From an uncultured Collinsella sp. (GTDB lineage Bacteria > Actinomycetota > Coriobacteriia > Coriobacteriales > Coriobacteriaceae), in assembly GCA_958427895.1 (NCBI GenBank), contig CAUADW010000005.1, positions 1 through 47,021 of the forward strand: a DNA stretch of 47,021 nt, read 5' to 3'. This document shows positions 18,054 to 25,147 of the stretch, one piece after another (position 1 is the stretch's first letter; each line of letters begins with the position of its first letter). The notes beneath the pieces are model-generated. The model saw only the letters and a list, made by a program, of their open reading frames with translations, ran no database searches and was not told the DNA's origin. The position numbers and the translations under genes are program-made.

Positions 18054-18377
18054 ATGTCATCGACTCAAAAAAGAGCCATCCTGCAGGTGCGCATTCGCGA
18101 GGAAGACAAGCAGCATGCCGAGCATCTCTACGACGCCATGGGCACATCGCTCGCCGAAGCCGTCCGCCTATTTGTCGCGCAAAGCATTTTGATGCGCAAG
18201 CTTCCCTTTCAGCCAGTCGCCGTGCGCTCAAAGGACGGCACCGCCGCCTATGGATCGCTCAAAGCATATGGTGACCCCAATCGCCGCTCCGAGGAGCGCA
18301 ATGCCTGGATTGAACACCTTGCTACAGAAAGCGACGATTCGATTTTGGGCCCCGAGGAAGTAGATATCCATGAGTAG
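18054..18377 (+). CDS. RelB/DinJ-family antitoxin
   Basis: 107 residues. Residues 7-52 fit the ribbon-helix-helix RelB/DinJ domain: a beta strand RAILQVRIREED, helices around AEHLYDAMGTSLAEAVRLFV, and the terminal RKLPF that marks the family. The rest is a charged, probably flexible toxin-binding tail ending in EEVDIHE. The ATG at 18054 follows AGGGGGG; a GTG directly before it is the alternative. It overlaps the PIN toxin gene by 8 bases, as in many type II pairs. DinJ/RelB proteins are best known with RelE-fold toxins, so the PIN partner is notable. Confidence 0.8.
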   Translation: MSSTQKRAILQVRIREEDKQHAEHLYDAMGTSLAEAVRLFVAQSILMRKLPFQPVAVRSKDGTAAYGSLKAYGDPNRRSEERNAWIEHLATESDDSILGPEEVDIHE

Positions 18378-18846
18378 CACCATCATCGACGAGACCGTCA
18401 TCCTGCGCTACCTGCTTGACGACGACGAAGTTCTGTCCCCGCGCGCCGCCAAGGTCATCGCCACGCGCACCGCTCGCGTCTACCCCGAAATCATCACGCG
18501 TGTCGTGGTCACGCTGCGCGACGTCTATAAGGTTCCCCGCGTTGAGATTGCTACGGCCATGAGAAGGCTGCTCGATGACGTCATGGTCGACGAGCCCACC
18601 GTTGTCGCCCTTGCCATCAAACTCTTTGGCAAGACCCATATGGACTTTACCGACTGTCTGCTTGCCGCCCGTACCGCCATCTACAACGATGATGTCGTGA
18701 GCTTTGGCAAGCCCATCATCCAAGGCATGATCGATTACCGCCGCCAGCGCCAAACCACAGCCGAAGCCCGCAGCCGCAGCACCGACGCCCGCGGCCACAG
18801 TACCGACGCCGCCATCGACAAGCTCCGCCACCGCCCCCGCAGCTAA
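18370..18846 (+). CDS. PIN-domain toxin (VapC-like)
   Basis: 158 residues. The N-terminus SSTIIDETVILRYLLDDDE has the strand-Asp start of PIN domains (Asp7), and DFTDCLLAA supplies the later acidic residues; VVSFGK lies where many VapC proteins read TFDK, so the fourth acidic residue may be missing. PIN toxins are Mg-dependent ribonucleases that often cut tRNA or rRNA. About 30 C-terminal residues are rich in Arg, Ser and Thr (ARSRSTDARGHSTD) and lie beyond the domain. It forms a pair with the upstream antitoxin. Activity is inferred; substrate unknown. Confidence 0.75.
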   Translation: MSSTIIDETVILRYLLDDDEVLSPRAAKVIATRTARVYPEIITRVVVTLRDVYKVPRVEIATAMRRLLDDVMVDEPTVVALAIKLFGKTHMDFTDCLLAARTAIYNDDVVSFGKPIIQGMIDYRRQRQTTAEARSRSTDARGHSTDAAIDKLRHRPRS

Positions 18847-18892
18847 CCGACAGACAACGACATCGCCCGCCCCTCAGCCCCATCCCCTCCTA

Positions 18893-18959
18893 AGTTGCGG
18901 TGAAATACGGACTGTTTCATGCCTTTAAAGGCCTCAACAGTCCGTATTTCACCGCAACT
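18893..18959. repeat. Palindromic repeat, copy 1
   Basis: A perfect 24-bp inverted repeat: arm one AGTTGCGGTGAAATACGGAC plus TGTT (18893-18916), complement at 18936-18959. The 19-base loop itself contains GCCTTTAAAGGC. It lies between the PIN toxin (plus) and the AbiEi-like gene (minus), which converge here, so it can serve as a bidirectional terminator. Related copies are at 20175-20241 and 43791-43859. Confidence 0.9.
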
Positions 18960-18987
18960 CATTGAAGGTTGGCTGCGAACGATTTCG

Positions 18988-19989
18988 CTATCGGGAGTCG
19001 GCGTAGGGTTTTGTTGTCGGAATGCCGTAACCGCGCATCATGGCACCGAACGATTCTACGTCGTAGGTGTCCGAGAGTTTGAAATGAATGACGTTGTGGC
19101 CCATGGCGCGAAGGTTCGCGTCGCGCATGAGGGCCGCTCGATAGGTTTTTGCCGCCGCTTGCTCTGGATCATTTTGAGCTTCGTCTTCAAACTTACCCAG
19201 CCCATGCAGCTCTGCCAGCGCCCATGAGCCGTCTGACATCTGCCAGCCATAATCTGCTAGATAATAACCAGCGTTTCCCGGTCGCGTTATCTCAACTTGA
19301 AGCTCAGGCGCGGCAACCCCAGCGAGAATCATCGCTGCTCTCGCCTCGGACTCGCCGCCATTGTCTGACCTGCCGTCCATATGCTCAAAAACGTCAAAAG
19401 CACGCGCGATGCCATGCAACCCTCGGCAATTTGCCTGCGCATATGCTCGCAGCTCTTCACGTTCGACATCGTACTCACGGGCCAAGCCATCGACATAGCC
19501 CAGTGCATAGCGAAAGGCGCTCGTTCGGGCGATATCAACAACCGTTCGATACGGATCCGTCAGCGCAAACAGACCGAGCCGCCACACATCGCCCGCCCGC
19601 CAGCGCTTGTATTCAACGAACTCATACGTATCACGCCTTGTAGACCGTGGCAGCAGCACTTGCACTTTATCCAGAAGCGTAGACGCCGAGCCGATGCCGT
19701 AGAGCAGCGCTGCCGTCGATCCACAAAACACAGCATCCGGTTCAACGACCGCAATAGCGGATGCCAGCTGAAAGATGCGATCTTCAACCCCAAGATCGTT
19801 CCAATAGACCGGATCCGTATACACATGGTTGTAAAGACGAAGCATGAGCTCTTCCTGCATAAGCTCGCGCGCACGGCATTCATCCCAAGGATCAATTGTT
19901 ATAAGCAGCTGTCCATCTTGATGAATTCCAAGGGCCGAGAATAGCATCCTTGCATATGACTGCGGAAAATGTTTGCCTTTATCGAGCAT
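18988..19989 (-). CDS. AbiEi/DUF559-like protein with a putative PD-(D/E)XK C-terminal domain
   Basis: 333 residues from the ATG at 19989 (in-frame upstream codons exist). The middle part, FCGSTAALLYGI, then VQVLLPRSTRRDTYEF and LTDPYRTVVDIARTSAFRYAL, resembles actinobacterial AbiEi-type antitoxin or abortive-infection proteins. The C-terminal part has ESEARAAMILAG, YYLADYGW and LAELHGLGKFED, an E...D...ExxxK order that fits a restriction-like nuclease fold. No toxin partner lies next to it. It is flanked on both sides by the same palindromic repeat. It may be a lone defence-type gene; function is unproven and the family call is by motif only. Confidence 0.55.
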   Translation of the reverse strand: MLDKGKHFPQSYARMLFSALGIHQDGQLLITIDPWDECRARELMQEELMLRLYNHVYTDPVYWNDLGVEDRIFQLASAIAVVEPDAVFCGSTAALLYGIGSASTLLDKVQVLLPRSTRRDTYEFVEYKRWRAGDVWRLGLFALTDPYRTVVDIARTSAFRYALGYVDGLAREYDVEREELRAYAQANCRGLHGIARAFDVFEHMDGRSDNGGESEARAAMILAGVAAPELQVEITRPGNAGYYLADYGWQMSDGSWALAELHGLGKFEDEAQNDPEQAAAKTYRAALMRDANLRAMGHNVIHFKLSDTYDVESFGAMMRGYGIPTTKPYADSR

Positions 19990-20174
19990 GGCCAACCCCA
20001 TAACCATCACGGCGGAGAGAATACCATTACGCTATCGCATGCTTCCGTCCGCAGGCCTTGCCAAAAGCTGACCAAAAGCTTGACGTCGCAGGTCAGAGCT
20101 TCAAAAAATATTTCCACTCTCGGTAGACGGTCGTTACGACCCTCCCAACGGCATCAAAATCCAGCCTTACAAAT

Positions 20175-20241
20175 AGTTGCGGTGAAATACGGACTACATA
20201 GGCCATAAAAGCCGAAAAACAGTCCGTATTTCACCGCAACT
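20175..20241. repeat. Palindromic repeat, copy 2
   Basis: 21-bp perfect arms (20175-20195 and 20221-20241) sharing AGTTGCGGTGAAATACGGAC with copy 1. The inner end has diverged, ACTACATA replacing ACTGTTTC on one side, while the other side keeps AACAGTCC. Confidence 0.9.
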
Positions 20242-20274
20242 TAGAAGGGGATGTGGGGTCCCGGCATGTATATG

Positions 20275-20310
20275 AAAACGGCTCTGGCACCAAATAGAGC
20301 CAAAGCCGTT
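20275..20310 (-). terminator. Terminator of the tRNA operon
   Basis: A 12-bp stem with one T-G wobble (AACGGCTTTGGC with GCCAGAGCCGTT on the minus strand) ends in TTTTC. It begins 13 bases after the tRNA-Gly 3' end. Confidence 0.75.
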
Positions 20311-20322
20311 AAAACTATCTTA

Positions 20323-20396
20323 TGGAGCGGGCGACGGGAATCGAACCCGCGTCATCAGCTTGGAAGGCTGGGGTTCTACCATTGAACTACGCCCGC
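20323..20396 (-). tRNA. tRNA-Gly (anticodon TCC)
   Basis: 74 bases including an encoded CCA. The acceptor stem GCGGGCG/CGCCCGC, the anticodon stem CAGC/GCTG with loop CTTCCAA, and the GGTTCGATTCC T-arm are all intact. Confidence 0.95.
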
Positions 20397-20402
20397 AAGA
20401 TA

Positions 20403-20479
20403 TGGTCGGGACGACAGGATTTGAACCTGCGACATCCTGCTCCCAAAGCAGGCGCGCTACCAAACTGCGCCACGTCCCG
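20403..20479 (-). tRNA. tRNA-Pro (anticodon TGG)
   Basis: 77 bases including an encoded CCA. The acceptor stem is CGGGACG/CGTCCCG, the anticodon stem CCTGC/GCAGG with loop TTTGGGA, and the T-arm has GGTTCAAATCC. It is transcribed before tRNA-Gly, with 6 bases between them. Confidence 0.95.
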
Positions 20480-20530
20480 AAGGTGTTGAGCAGCTAAGGT
20501 CTAAACCTTGCGTGTCCCAAAGCGAAGGAA

Positions 20531-20559
20531 ATTATAGGGGAGACTCCCCGCCTGTGCAA
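20531..20559 (-). promoter_or_regulatory. Promoter of the tRNA-Pro/tRNA-Gly operon
   Basis: On the minus strand TTGCAC (20559-20554), exactly 17 bases, then TATAAT (20536-20531), 51 bases before the mature tRNA-Pro. The spacer contains GGGGAGTCTCCCC, which could double as a weak hairpin after brnQ. Confidence 0.8.
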
Positions 20560-20570
20560 GCGGCGATACC

Positions 20571-21929
20571 CTAGTTCCTCGAATGTGCGACAAACTTGCT
20601 GTGGAGCAGACCGATCACAAACGCCACCACGGCAACCGGCGCCCACGCGGCACCGATATCTGCCAGTGGCAGCGCATCAAACGGTAGCCACGCGCCCGCA
20701 AAGAACGCGTCGCGAACCGAGGTGATCACGCTCTGCACCGCGACAACGCCGCCGACCCAAACCCACACTTGCGGATGCGCGTCGCAAAAACCGTGCACCA
20801 GGCCCATAAGCACCAGCACAATGGCGACGGGATACAAAGCGTTGAGCATGGGCACCGAGAACATAAGGATCACGTCGAGGCCCACATTGGAGAGCACGCA
20901 CGAAAACGCTGCAAACACAAAGGCGAGAATCGCAAAGGGACGGCGCATGGCCTCCTCGGAAGCCTCAGCTCCCCCTTCGACCACATACGTCTCGCAGAAG
21001 TAACGCGAGCAGCAGCTAATAAGGCCGATGCACACGTTCATGCATGCAAGGAAAAAGATAGCAAAGACCACGACCGTGCCGGCAAGACCAAAGTGCATAG
21101 AGGCCGAACGCGCAAGGATCGCGGCGCCGTTGGTGGCGTCGGGCATCACGGTGCCGAGCTGCATTCCGGCAAGGCCCAAGCCACAGTAGATGATGGCCAT
21201 GAGCACACCGGCGATCACACCGGAGCGTGAGATCTCGAAGGCCACGCGCTTATCGTCGGTAACACCCAACTCGTGGATGGTCTCGGCGATGATGATGCCG
21301 AAGGCGAGCGACGCGAGCAGGTCCATGGTCTGATAGCCAGTTAAAAAGCCCTGCACGGCGGCGCCTGCATCGTAGGGAGCCTGAGGCGCGGCAGCGGGAC
21401 CAAGCGGCGAGATCACAGCAGCACCCACGACCAGCACGATGAGCGCAATGAGCGCGGGACCCGTAATGCGACCGAGCACGCGTGTGATGACGCCGGGGCG
21501 TAACGTAAGTGCAAATGCGACCACGAAGAAGGCGACGGCAAACACCAGGCGAGCCGTGCCAAGCGAGATGCCCTCGGGCAGCAGCGGCACCAACATTTCG
21601 AAGGCCGTGGAGCTCGTACGCGGAATGGCCAAGCACGGACCGATGGCCAGATACACCGCCGCAACGAAGAATTCGCCGAACTTGGGGTGCACGCGGCCGG
21701 CAAGCTCGCGCGCCGTTCCGGCAAGCGCCACAGCGATAAAGCCCATAACGGGCAGGCCGATAGCGGCAATCAAAAAGCCGATCATGGCAAGCGGCGTGGC
21801 TGTACCGGCCTGGAGTGCCAGCAACGGCGGAATGATGAGGTTGCCGGCGCCAAAGAGCATCGAGAACAGGGCGATGCCGACGGTGACGACATGGTCGGAG
21901 CGCAAACCGCGCGGAGCGGATGAGGCCAT
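20571..21929 (-). CDS. brnQ: Branched-chain amino acid:cation symporter BrnQ
   Basis: 452 residues with about 12 membrane segments. The N-terminus contains LFSMLFGAGNLIIPPLLAL, the LIVCS family signature, and TSSTAFEML and YQTMDLLASLAFG follow in the positions expected. The family imports Leu, Ile and Val with Na+ or H+ at the inner membrane. The ATG at 21929 is chosen behind AAAGGTGG; in-frame sequence further upstream crosses the terminator of the previous operon. It is monocistronic, between the selenium operon terminator and the tRNA promoter. Confidence 0.92.
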   Translation of the reverse strand: MASSAPRGLRSDHVVTVGIALFSMLFGAGNLIIPPLLALQAGTATPLAMIGFLIAAIGLPVMGFIAVALAGTARELAGRVHPKFGEFFVAAVYLAIGPCLAIPRTSSTAFEMLVPLLPEGISLGTARLVFAVAFFVVAFALTLRPGVITRVLGRITGPALIALIVLVVGAAVISPLGPAAAPQAPYDAGAAVQGFLTGYQTMDLLASLAFGIIIAETIHELGVTDDKRVAFEISRSGVIAGVLMAIIYCGLGLAGMQLGTVMPDATNGAAILARSASMHFGLAGTVVVFAIFFLACMNVCIGLISCCSRYFCETYVVEGGAEASEEAMRRPFAILAFVFAAFSCVLSNVGLDVILMFSVPMLNALYPVAIVLVLMGLVHGFCDAHPQVWVWVGGVVAVQSVITSVRDAFFAGAWLPFDALPLADIGAAWAPVAVVAFVIGLLHSKFVAHSRN

Positions 21930-21952
21930 AGGACCACCTTTCGGGTCGAAAC

Positions 21953-21983
21953 AAAAACGGGACGGGCAAAAACACCCGTCCCG
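21953..21983 (-). terminator. Terminator of the selenium/DCCP gene block
   Basis: A 9-bp perfect stem (CGGGACGGG 21958-21966 with CCCGTCCCG 21975-21983) is followed on the minus strand by TTTTTG (21957-21952). It lies 23 bases after the cysteine desulfurase stop. Confidence 0.88.
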
Positions 21984-22006
21984 CAAGTATAAACGGTCTA
22001 GCAGCT

Positions 22007-23146
22007 TTAGCAGGCTAAATCGCGCAAAGCGTCAATCGCGGTGTCGACTTCCTCGTCCGTGTTGAAATACCCAAACGAGAAGCGAACGACACCCTGACGC
22101 TCGGTCCCCAGCGCACGGTGCATGGGCGGAGCGCAGTGGGCGCCGGGGCGTGTCGCAATCCCCCACCCTTGCATGAGTGCGTCCGAGATCTCGGCAGAGT
22201 CGATATCACCCACGTTGAGTGAGACGATCGCCGAGCGCACGGGCTGGTCAAACGCACCGTAGAGCGCAATGCCGGGGATTTCGCGAACACCGACGAGGAA
22301 GCGCTCTGCAAGCGAGCGCTCATGCGCCGCAATCGCCTCGACCCCGCCTTGTGCCTCGATATAGTCGAGACCGGCAGAAAGTCCCGCGATGCCGTGACCG
22401 TTGAGCGTGCCCGCCTCAAGGCGCGTGGGCCACTCAAGCGGCTGCAGCGCATCGAAGCTGTGCACGCCCGTGCCGCCCATGGCCCACGGAGCCACGTCAA
22501 TGCCCTCCGCCACGGCCAGGCCGCCGGTCCCCTGCGGACCCATGAGCCCCTTATGGCCGGTAAAGCACACTATGTCGAGGCCCATGGCCTGCATATCGAC
22601 ACGCGCCGTACCGGCAGACTGCGAGGCATCGACGATCACAAGCGCACCTGCCGCATGGGCCATGGCCGCTACGCGCGCAATGTCGACCGCGTTGCCGGTA
22701 ACGTTGGAGGCGTGCGTCACAACCACGACACGCGTACCGGGCGTGACTAGCCGCTCGAGCTCGTCGTAGTCGAGAACGCCGCTAGTATCACAGCCCGCAT
22801 GCTCAACGGTCACACCCTGCTCTGCCGCCAGGCGATTGAGCGGGCGTAGCACCGAGTTGTGCTCGAGCACCGTCGTGACCACGCGGTCGCCGGGGCGCAC
22901 CACCCCGTTGATGGCGGTGTTGAGCGCCGCCGTAGAGTTGGGCGTAAAGCACACATGGTCCGCCCTCGGGCAACCCAAAAGGCGCGCGAGCTTGGCACGG
23001 CAAGCGTGAATCGTACGAGCGGCATCGAGGGCACCAGACGTGGCACCGCGCCCGGCATTGCCGAGCGAACGCATCGCCTGTGTCACGGCATCGATGACCG
23101 TCTGCGGCTTGTGCATGGTCGTCGCCGCGTTATCCAGGTAGATCAT
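22007..23146 (-). CDS. Cysteine desulfurase / selenocysteine-lyase-like class V aminotransferase (EF2568 type)
   Basis: 379 residues. The N-terminus YLDNAATTMHKP, FTGHKGLMGPQGTGGL with the PLP Lys, and the C-terminal PGAHCAPPMHRALGT with the catalytic Cys mark the class V cysteine desulfurase subgroup that is often encoded beside selD in Firmicutes. It would release S from Cys or Se from selenocysteine and hand it to a carrier. The start at 23146 overlaps the stop of the DUF3343 gene by 4 bases (ATGA) and has GGAGG at good spacing. The genomic position argues for a selenium role; a general sulfur role cannot be excluded. Confidence 0.87.
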   Translation of the reverse strand: MIYLDNAATTMHKPQTVIDAVTQAMRSLGNAGRGATSGALDAARTIHACRAKLARLLGCPRADHVCFTPNSTAALNTAINGVVRPGDRVVTTVLEHNSVLRPLNRLAAEQGVTVEHAGCDTSGVLDYDELERLVTPGTRVVVVTHASNVTGNAVDIARVAAMAHAAGALVIVDASQSAGTARVDMQAMGLDIVCFTGHKGLMGPQGTGGLAVAEGIDVAPWAMGGTGVHSFDALQPLEWPTRLEAGTLNGHGIAGLSAGLDYIEAQGGVEAIAAHERSLAERFLVGVREIPGIALYGAFDQPVRSAIVSLNVGDIDSAEISDALMQGWGIATRPGAHCAPPMHRALGTERQGVVRFSFGYFNTDEEVDTAIDALRDLAC

Positions 23147-23394
23147 CGCACGACCTCCCACATATCGATCACGGTAAAGCCCTCGGTGGGAACGCCCGCC
23201 GCGGCGAGTTCGCCGCGCAGCAGCTCCTCATCGGCAGGCAACGCCTTCCACGCCAAACCGCAGCCAGCAGCGACCTCCCCGGGCACGGGAATCGTTCGCC
23301 CGGGAAGGCCGCGCTCGATGCACAGGGACTCGCACCCCATGGCGGCCGCCGTGGTGGGAAACGTGATGACAAGCGCCGGGCGCTTCTCCCTCAT
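23143..23394 (-). CDS. DUF3343 protein, putative selenium carrier
   Basis: 83 residues. ALVITFPTTAAAMGCESLC, then IPVPGEVAAGCGLAW, is the DUF3343 pattern with its conserved Cys. Members are found with SelD and YedF and are thought to carry selenium or sulfur, without biochemical proof that I know of. The ATG at 23394 behind GGAG is preferred; an upstream start would add 5 residues. It lies between yedF and the desulfurase and overlaps the latter, so the pair may act together. Confidence 0.8.
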   Translation of the reverse strand: MREKRPALVITFPTTAAAMGCESLCIERGLPGRTIPVPGEVAAGCGLAWKALPADEELLRGELAAAGVPTEGFTVIDMWEVVR

Positions 23395-23413
23395 GGCAAC
23401 TCCAACCAATACG

Positions 23414-24040
23414 CTACGGGCGCACGACGCGCACGGCCTGCTCCATCTTCTCCACGATCACGTACATGTTGGTGACCTCGCCCACCGCAAGCTGGTCTTT
23501 AATGCCATAATGGTCCAGGCAGGTACCGCAGGTGAGAATCTCGACGCCCTGCTCGGCCAGCCCCTTCAGGTCATCGAGCACCGGCGAGCCCTCGACGGTG
23601 AGCTTGGCGCCGCCGTTGTAGAACAGCATGGTCGAGGGCAGTTCCTCCTGCTGCGTCACGGCAAAGATAAATGCCTTCATGAGCTTGTGGCCCAGCTCGT
23701 CGTCGCCACGGCCCATGCAATCGGTGTAGACGGAAATGACGAGTTTGCCCTTGCCGGCGCTGGCGTCACAGAAGGCAGCGCCATCCTGCTCGGGATCGGC
23801 CACGGCAACGGCGCCAGAAGTCGCGACGGTCACGTGCCACTCGGCGTCCGAGATCTTCTCGACCGAAGCCGTGCAGCCCTTCTCCTGCGCCATCTTGGAG
23901 ATGTTCTTGACGGCGGTCTCGTTGTCGACCGAGGTCACCACGGCACCCTCGCCATCGAGCTGTTTGAGCGCCTTAAGCGTCTTGACGACGGGCAGCGGGC
24001 AGGCATCGCCCATGGCATTGACTTCAATCTTGGTAGACAT
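23414..24040 (-). CDS. yedF: Selenium metabolism protein YedF
   Basis: 208 residues in two parts. Residues 1-75 are a TusA/SirA-like domain with the GDACPLPVVKTLKAL motif and its Cys. Residues 95-208 are a DsrE-like domain with VYTDCMGRGDDELGHKLMKA, LFYNGGAKL and EILTCGTCLDHYG, including further Cys. The two-domain form is the YedF group that accompanies selD in many bacteria. It probably receives Se or S as persulfide or perselenide from the adjacent desulfurase. Start at 24040 behind AAAGGAAA. Confidence 0.87.
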   Translation of the reverse strand: MSTKIEVNAMGDACPLPVVKTLKALKQLDGEGAVVTSVDNETAVKNISKMAQEKGCTASVEKISDAEWHVTVATSGAVAVADPEQDGAAFCDASAGKGKLVISVYTDCMGRGDDELGHKLMKAFIFAVTQQEELPSTMLFYNGGAKLTVEGSPVLDDLKGLAEQGVEILTCGTCLDHYGIKDQLAVGEVTNMYVIVEKMEQAVRVVRP

Positions 24041-24097
24041 AGTTTTTCCTTTCGAATAAATCGTTTTAGAACGGTGCATAGTTCAATAAATGTGTCG

Positions 24098-25147
24098 TTA
24101 ACGGACAACGTGGACGGCAGGACCGCCTGGCACCGGCTCGCACACGCGACCGACTACGGCGGCGATACGTCCTTCGGCATGCAGGCGGCGCGCAAGCTCA
24201 TCCACATCGACAGCAGGTGCCGCGATAAGCAGGCCACCAGACGTCTGCGGATCATATAGCGCATCCAGCATGCCAGGCTCCAGGCCCTCGTCGGCAGCCA
24301 CGCGTGGGCCAAAGAAGTCCTGGTTGCGGTAGGCGCCGGCGGGGATAATGCCAAGACGCGCCATGTCGAGCACCTGGTCAAAGAGCGGTACCGCTCCCGA
24401 CGTAAGCTCGATCTGCACGCCCGAGCCCTCGGCCATCTCGCACGCGTGCCCAATCAGGCCAAAGCCCGTAATGTCGGTGCAGCCGTGAAGCTCAAGTCCC
24501 TCGGCCAGACGAATCGGCGCCTCGTTGAGGGTTCGCATCGAGTCAAACATGGCTGCGGCCTCGTCCTGCTCGATGAGCTCGCCCTTAATGGCCGTGGTGA
24601 TAATGCCCGAGCCGACCGCCTTGGTCAGCAGCAGAACATCGCCCACGTGCGCGCCGCTGTTGGCGAGCATGCGGTCGAGCGTGACAAAGCCGCTCACGGA
24701 CAGACCGTACTTGGGCTCGTCGTCGTTGATGGTGTGGCCGCCCGCGATGGAGCAGCCGGCCTCGACGCACTTGTCGGCGCCACCCGCCAAAATCTGCCCG
24801 GCAACCTCAACGCCCAGGCAACTGGGTATGCAGAGCAGGTTCATGGCATGGCTCGGCCGCCCACCCATGGCGTAGATGTCCGACAGCGAGTTGGCCGCCG
24901 CGATCTGGCCAAACAGGAACGGGTCGTCGACCATTGGCGGGAAGAAGTCGATGGACTGCACGAGCCCCAGGTTCTCCCCTACGCGGAAGACGCTCGCATC
25001 GTCGGAGGTATCGAACCCCACGACCAAGTTGTCGTTATGCACATTGGGCAAGTCGCCCAGGACCTGGGCGAGGGCTCCAGGAGCCAACTTAGCGGCTCAA
25101 CCGCTCGCGGCCGTCATAGACGTGAGCTTAATCTGATCGTCAGCCAT
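24098..25147 (-). CDS. selD: Selenophosphate synthase SelD, itself a UGA selenoprotein
   Basis: 349 residues when TGA at 25099-25097 is read as selenocysteine 17. The N-terminus is MADDQIKLTSMTAASG-[TGA]-AAKLAPGAL. Sec is at residue 17, the catalytic Cys/Sec position of SelD, and the essential Lys20 is kept. The second Cys of the usual GCGCK is Ala here. GLVQSIDFFPPM, ANSLSDIYAMGG and AGGHTINDDEPKYG are the ATP and Mg binding segments. It makes selenophosphate from selenide and ATP for Sec-tRNA. The ATG at 25147 follows GGAAGGGGG and overlaps the glycosyltransferase by 8 bases. A caller that ignores Sec would begin at a TTG inside the gene and lose the active site. Confidence 0.93.
25073..25099 (-). 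promoter_or_regulatory. Sec UGA and candidate SECIS hairpin of selD
   Basis: Counting from TGA, GGCT (15-18) pairs with AGCC (24-27) around a CCTGG loop at 19-23; a tighter reading GGCTCC/GGAGCC is also possible. Distance and loop G residues suit bacterial SECIS elements, though the loop differs from the GGTCT of fdhF. Confidence 0.6.

Larger units (their letters stand above)
20011..20322. other. Intergenic region upstream of the AbiEi-like gene
   Basis: 312 bases with no supported gene. It contains palindromic repeat copy 2 (20175-20241) and the tRNA operon terminator (20275-20310). No clear promoter for the AbiEi-like gene was found. Confidence 0.6.

Noticed and set aside
25085..25087. TTG start for selD
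   Set aside because: It would remove residues 1-20, including the catalytic Sec and Lys; an ATG with a strong ribosome site exists at 25147.
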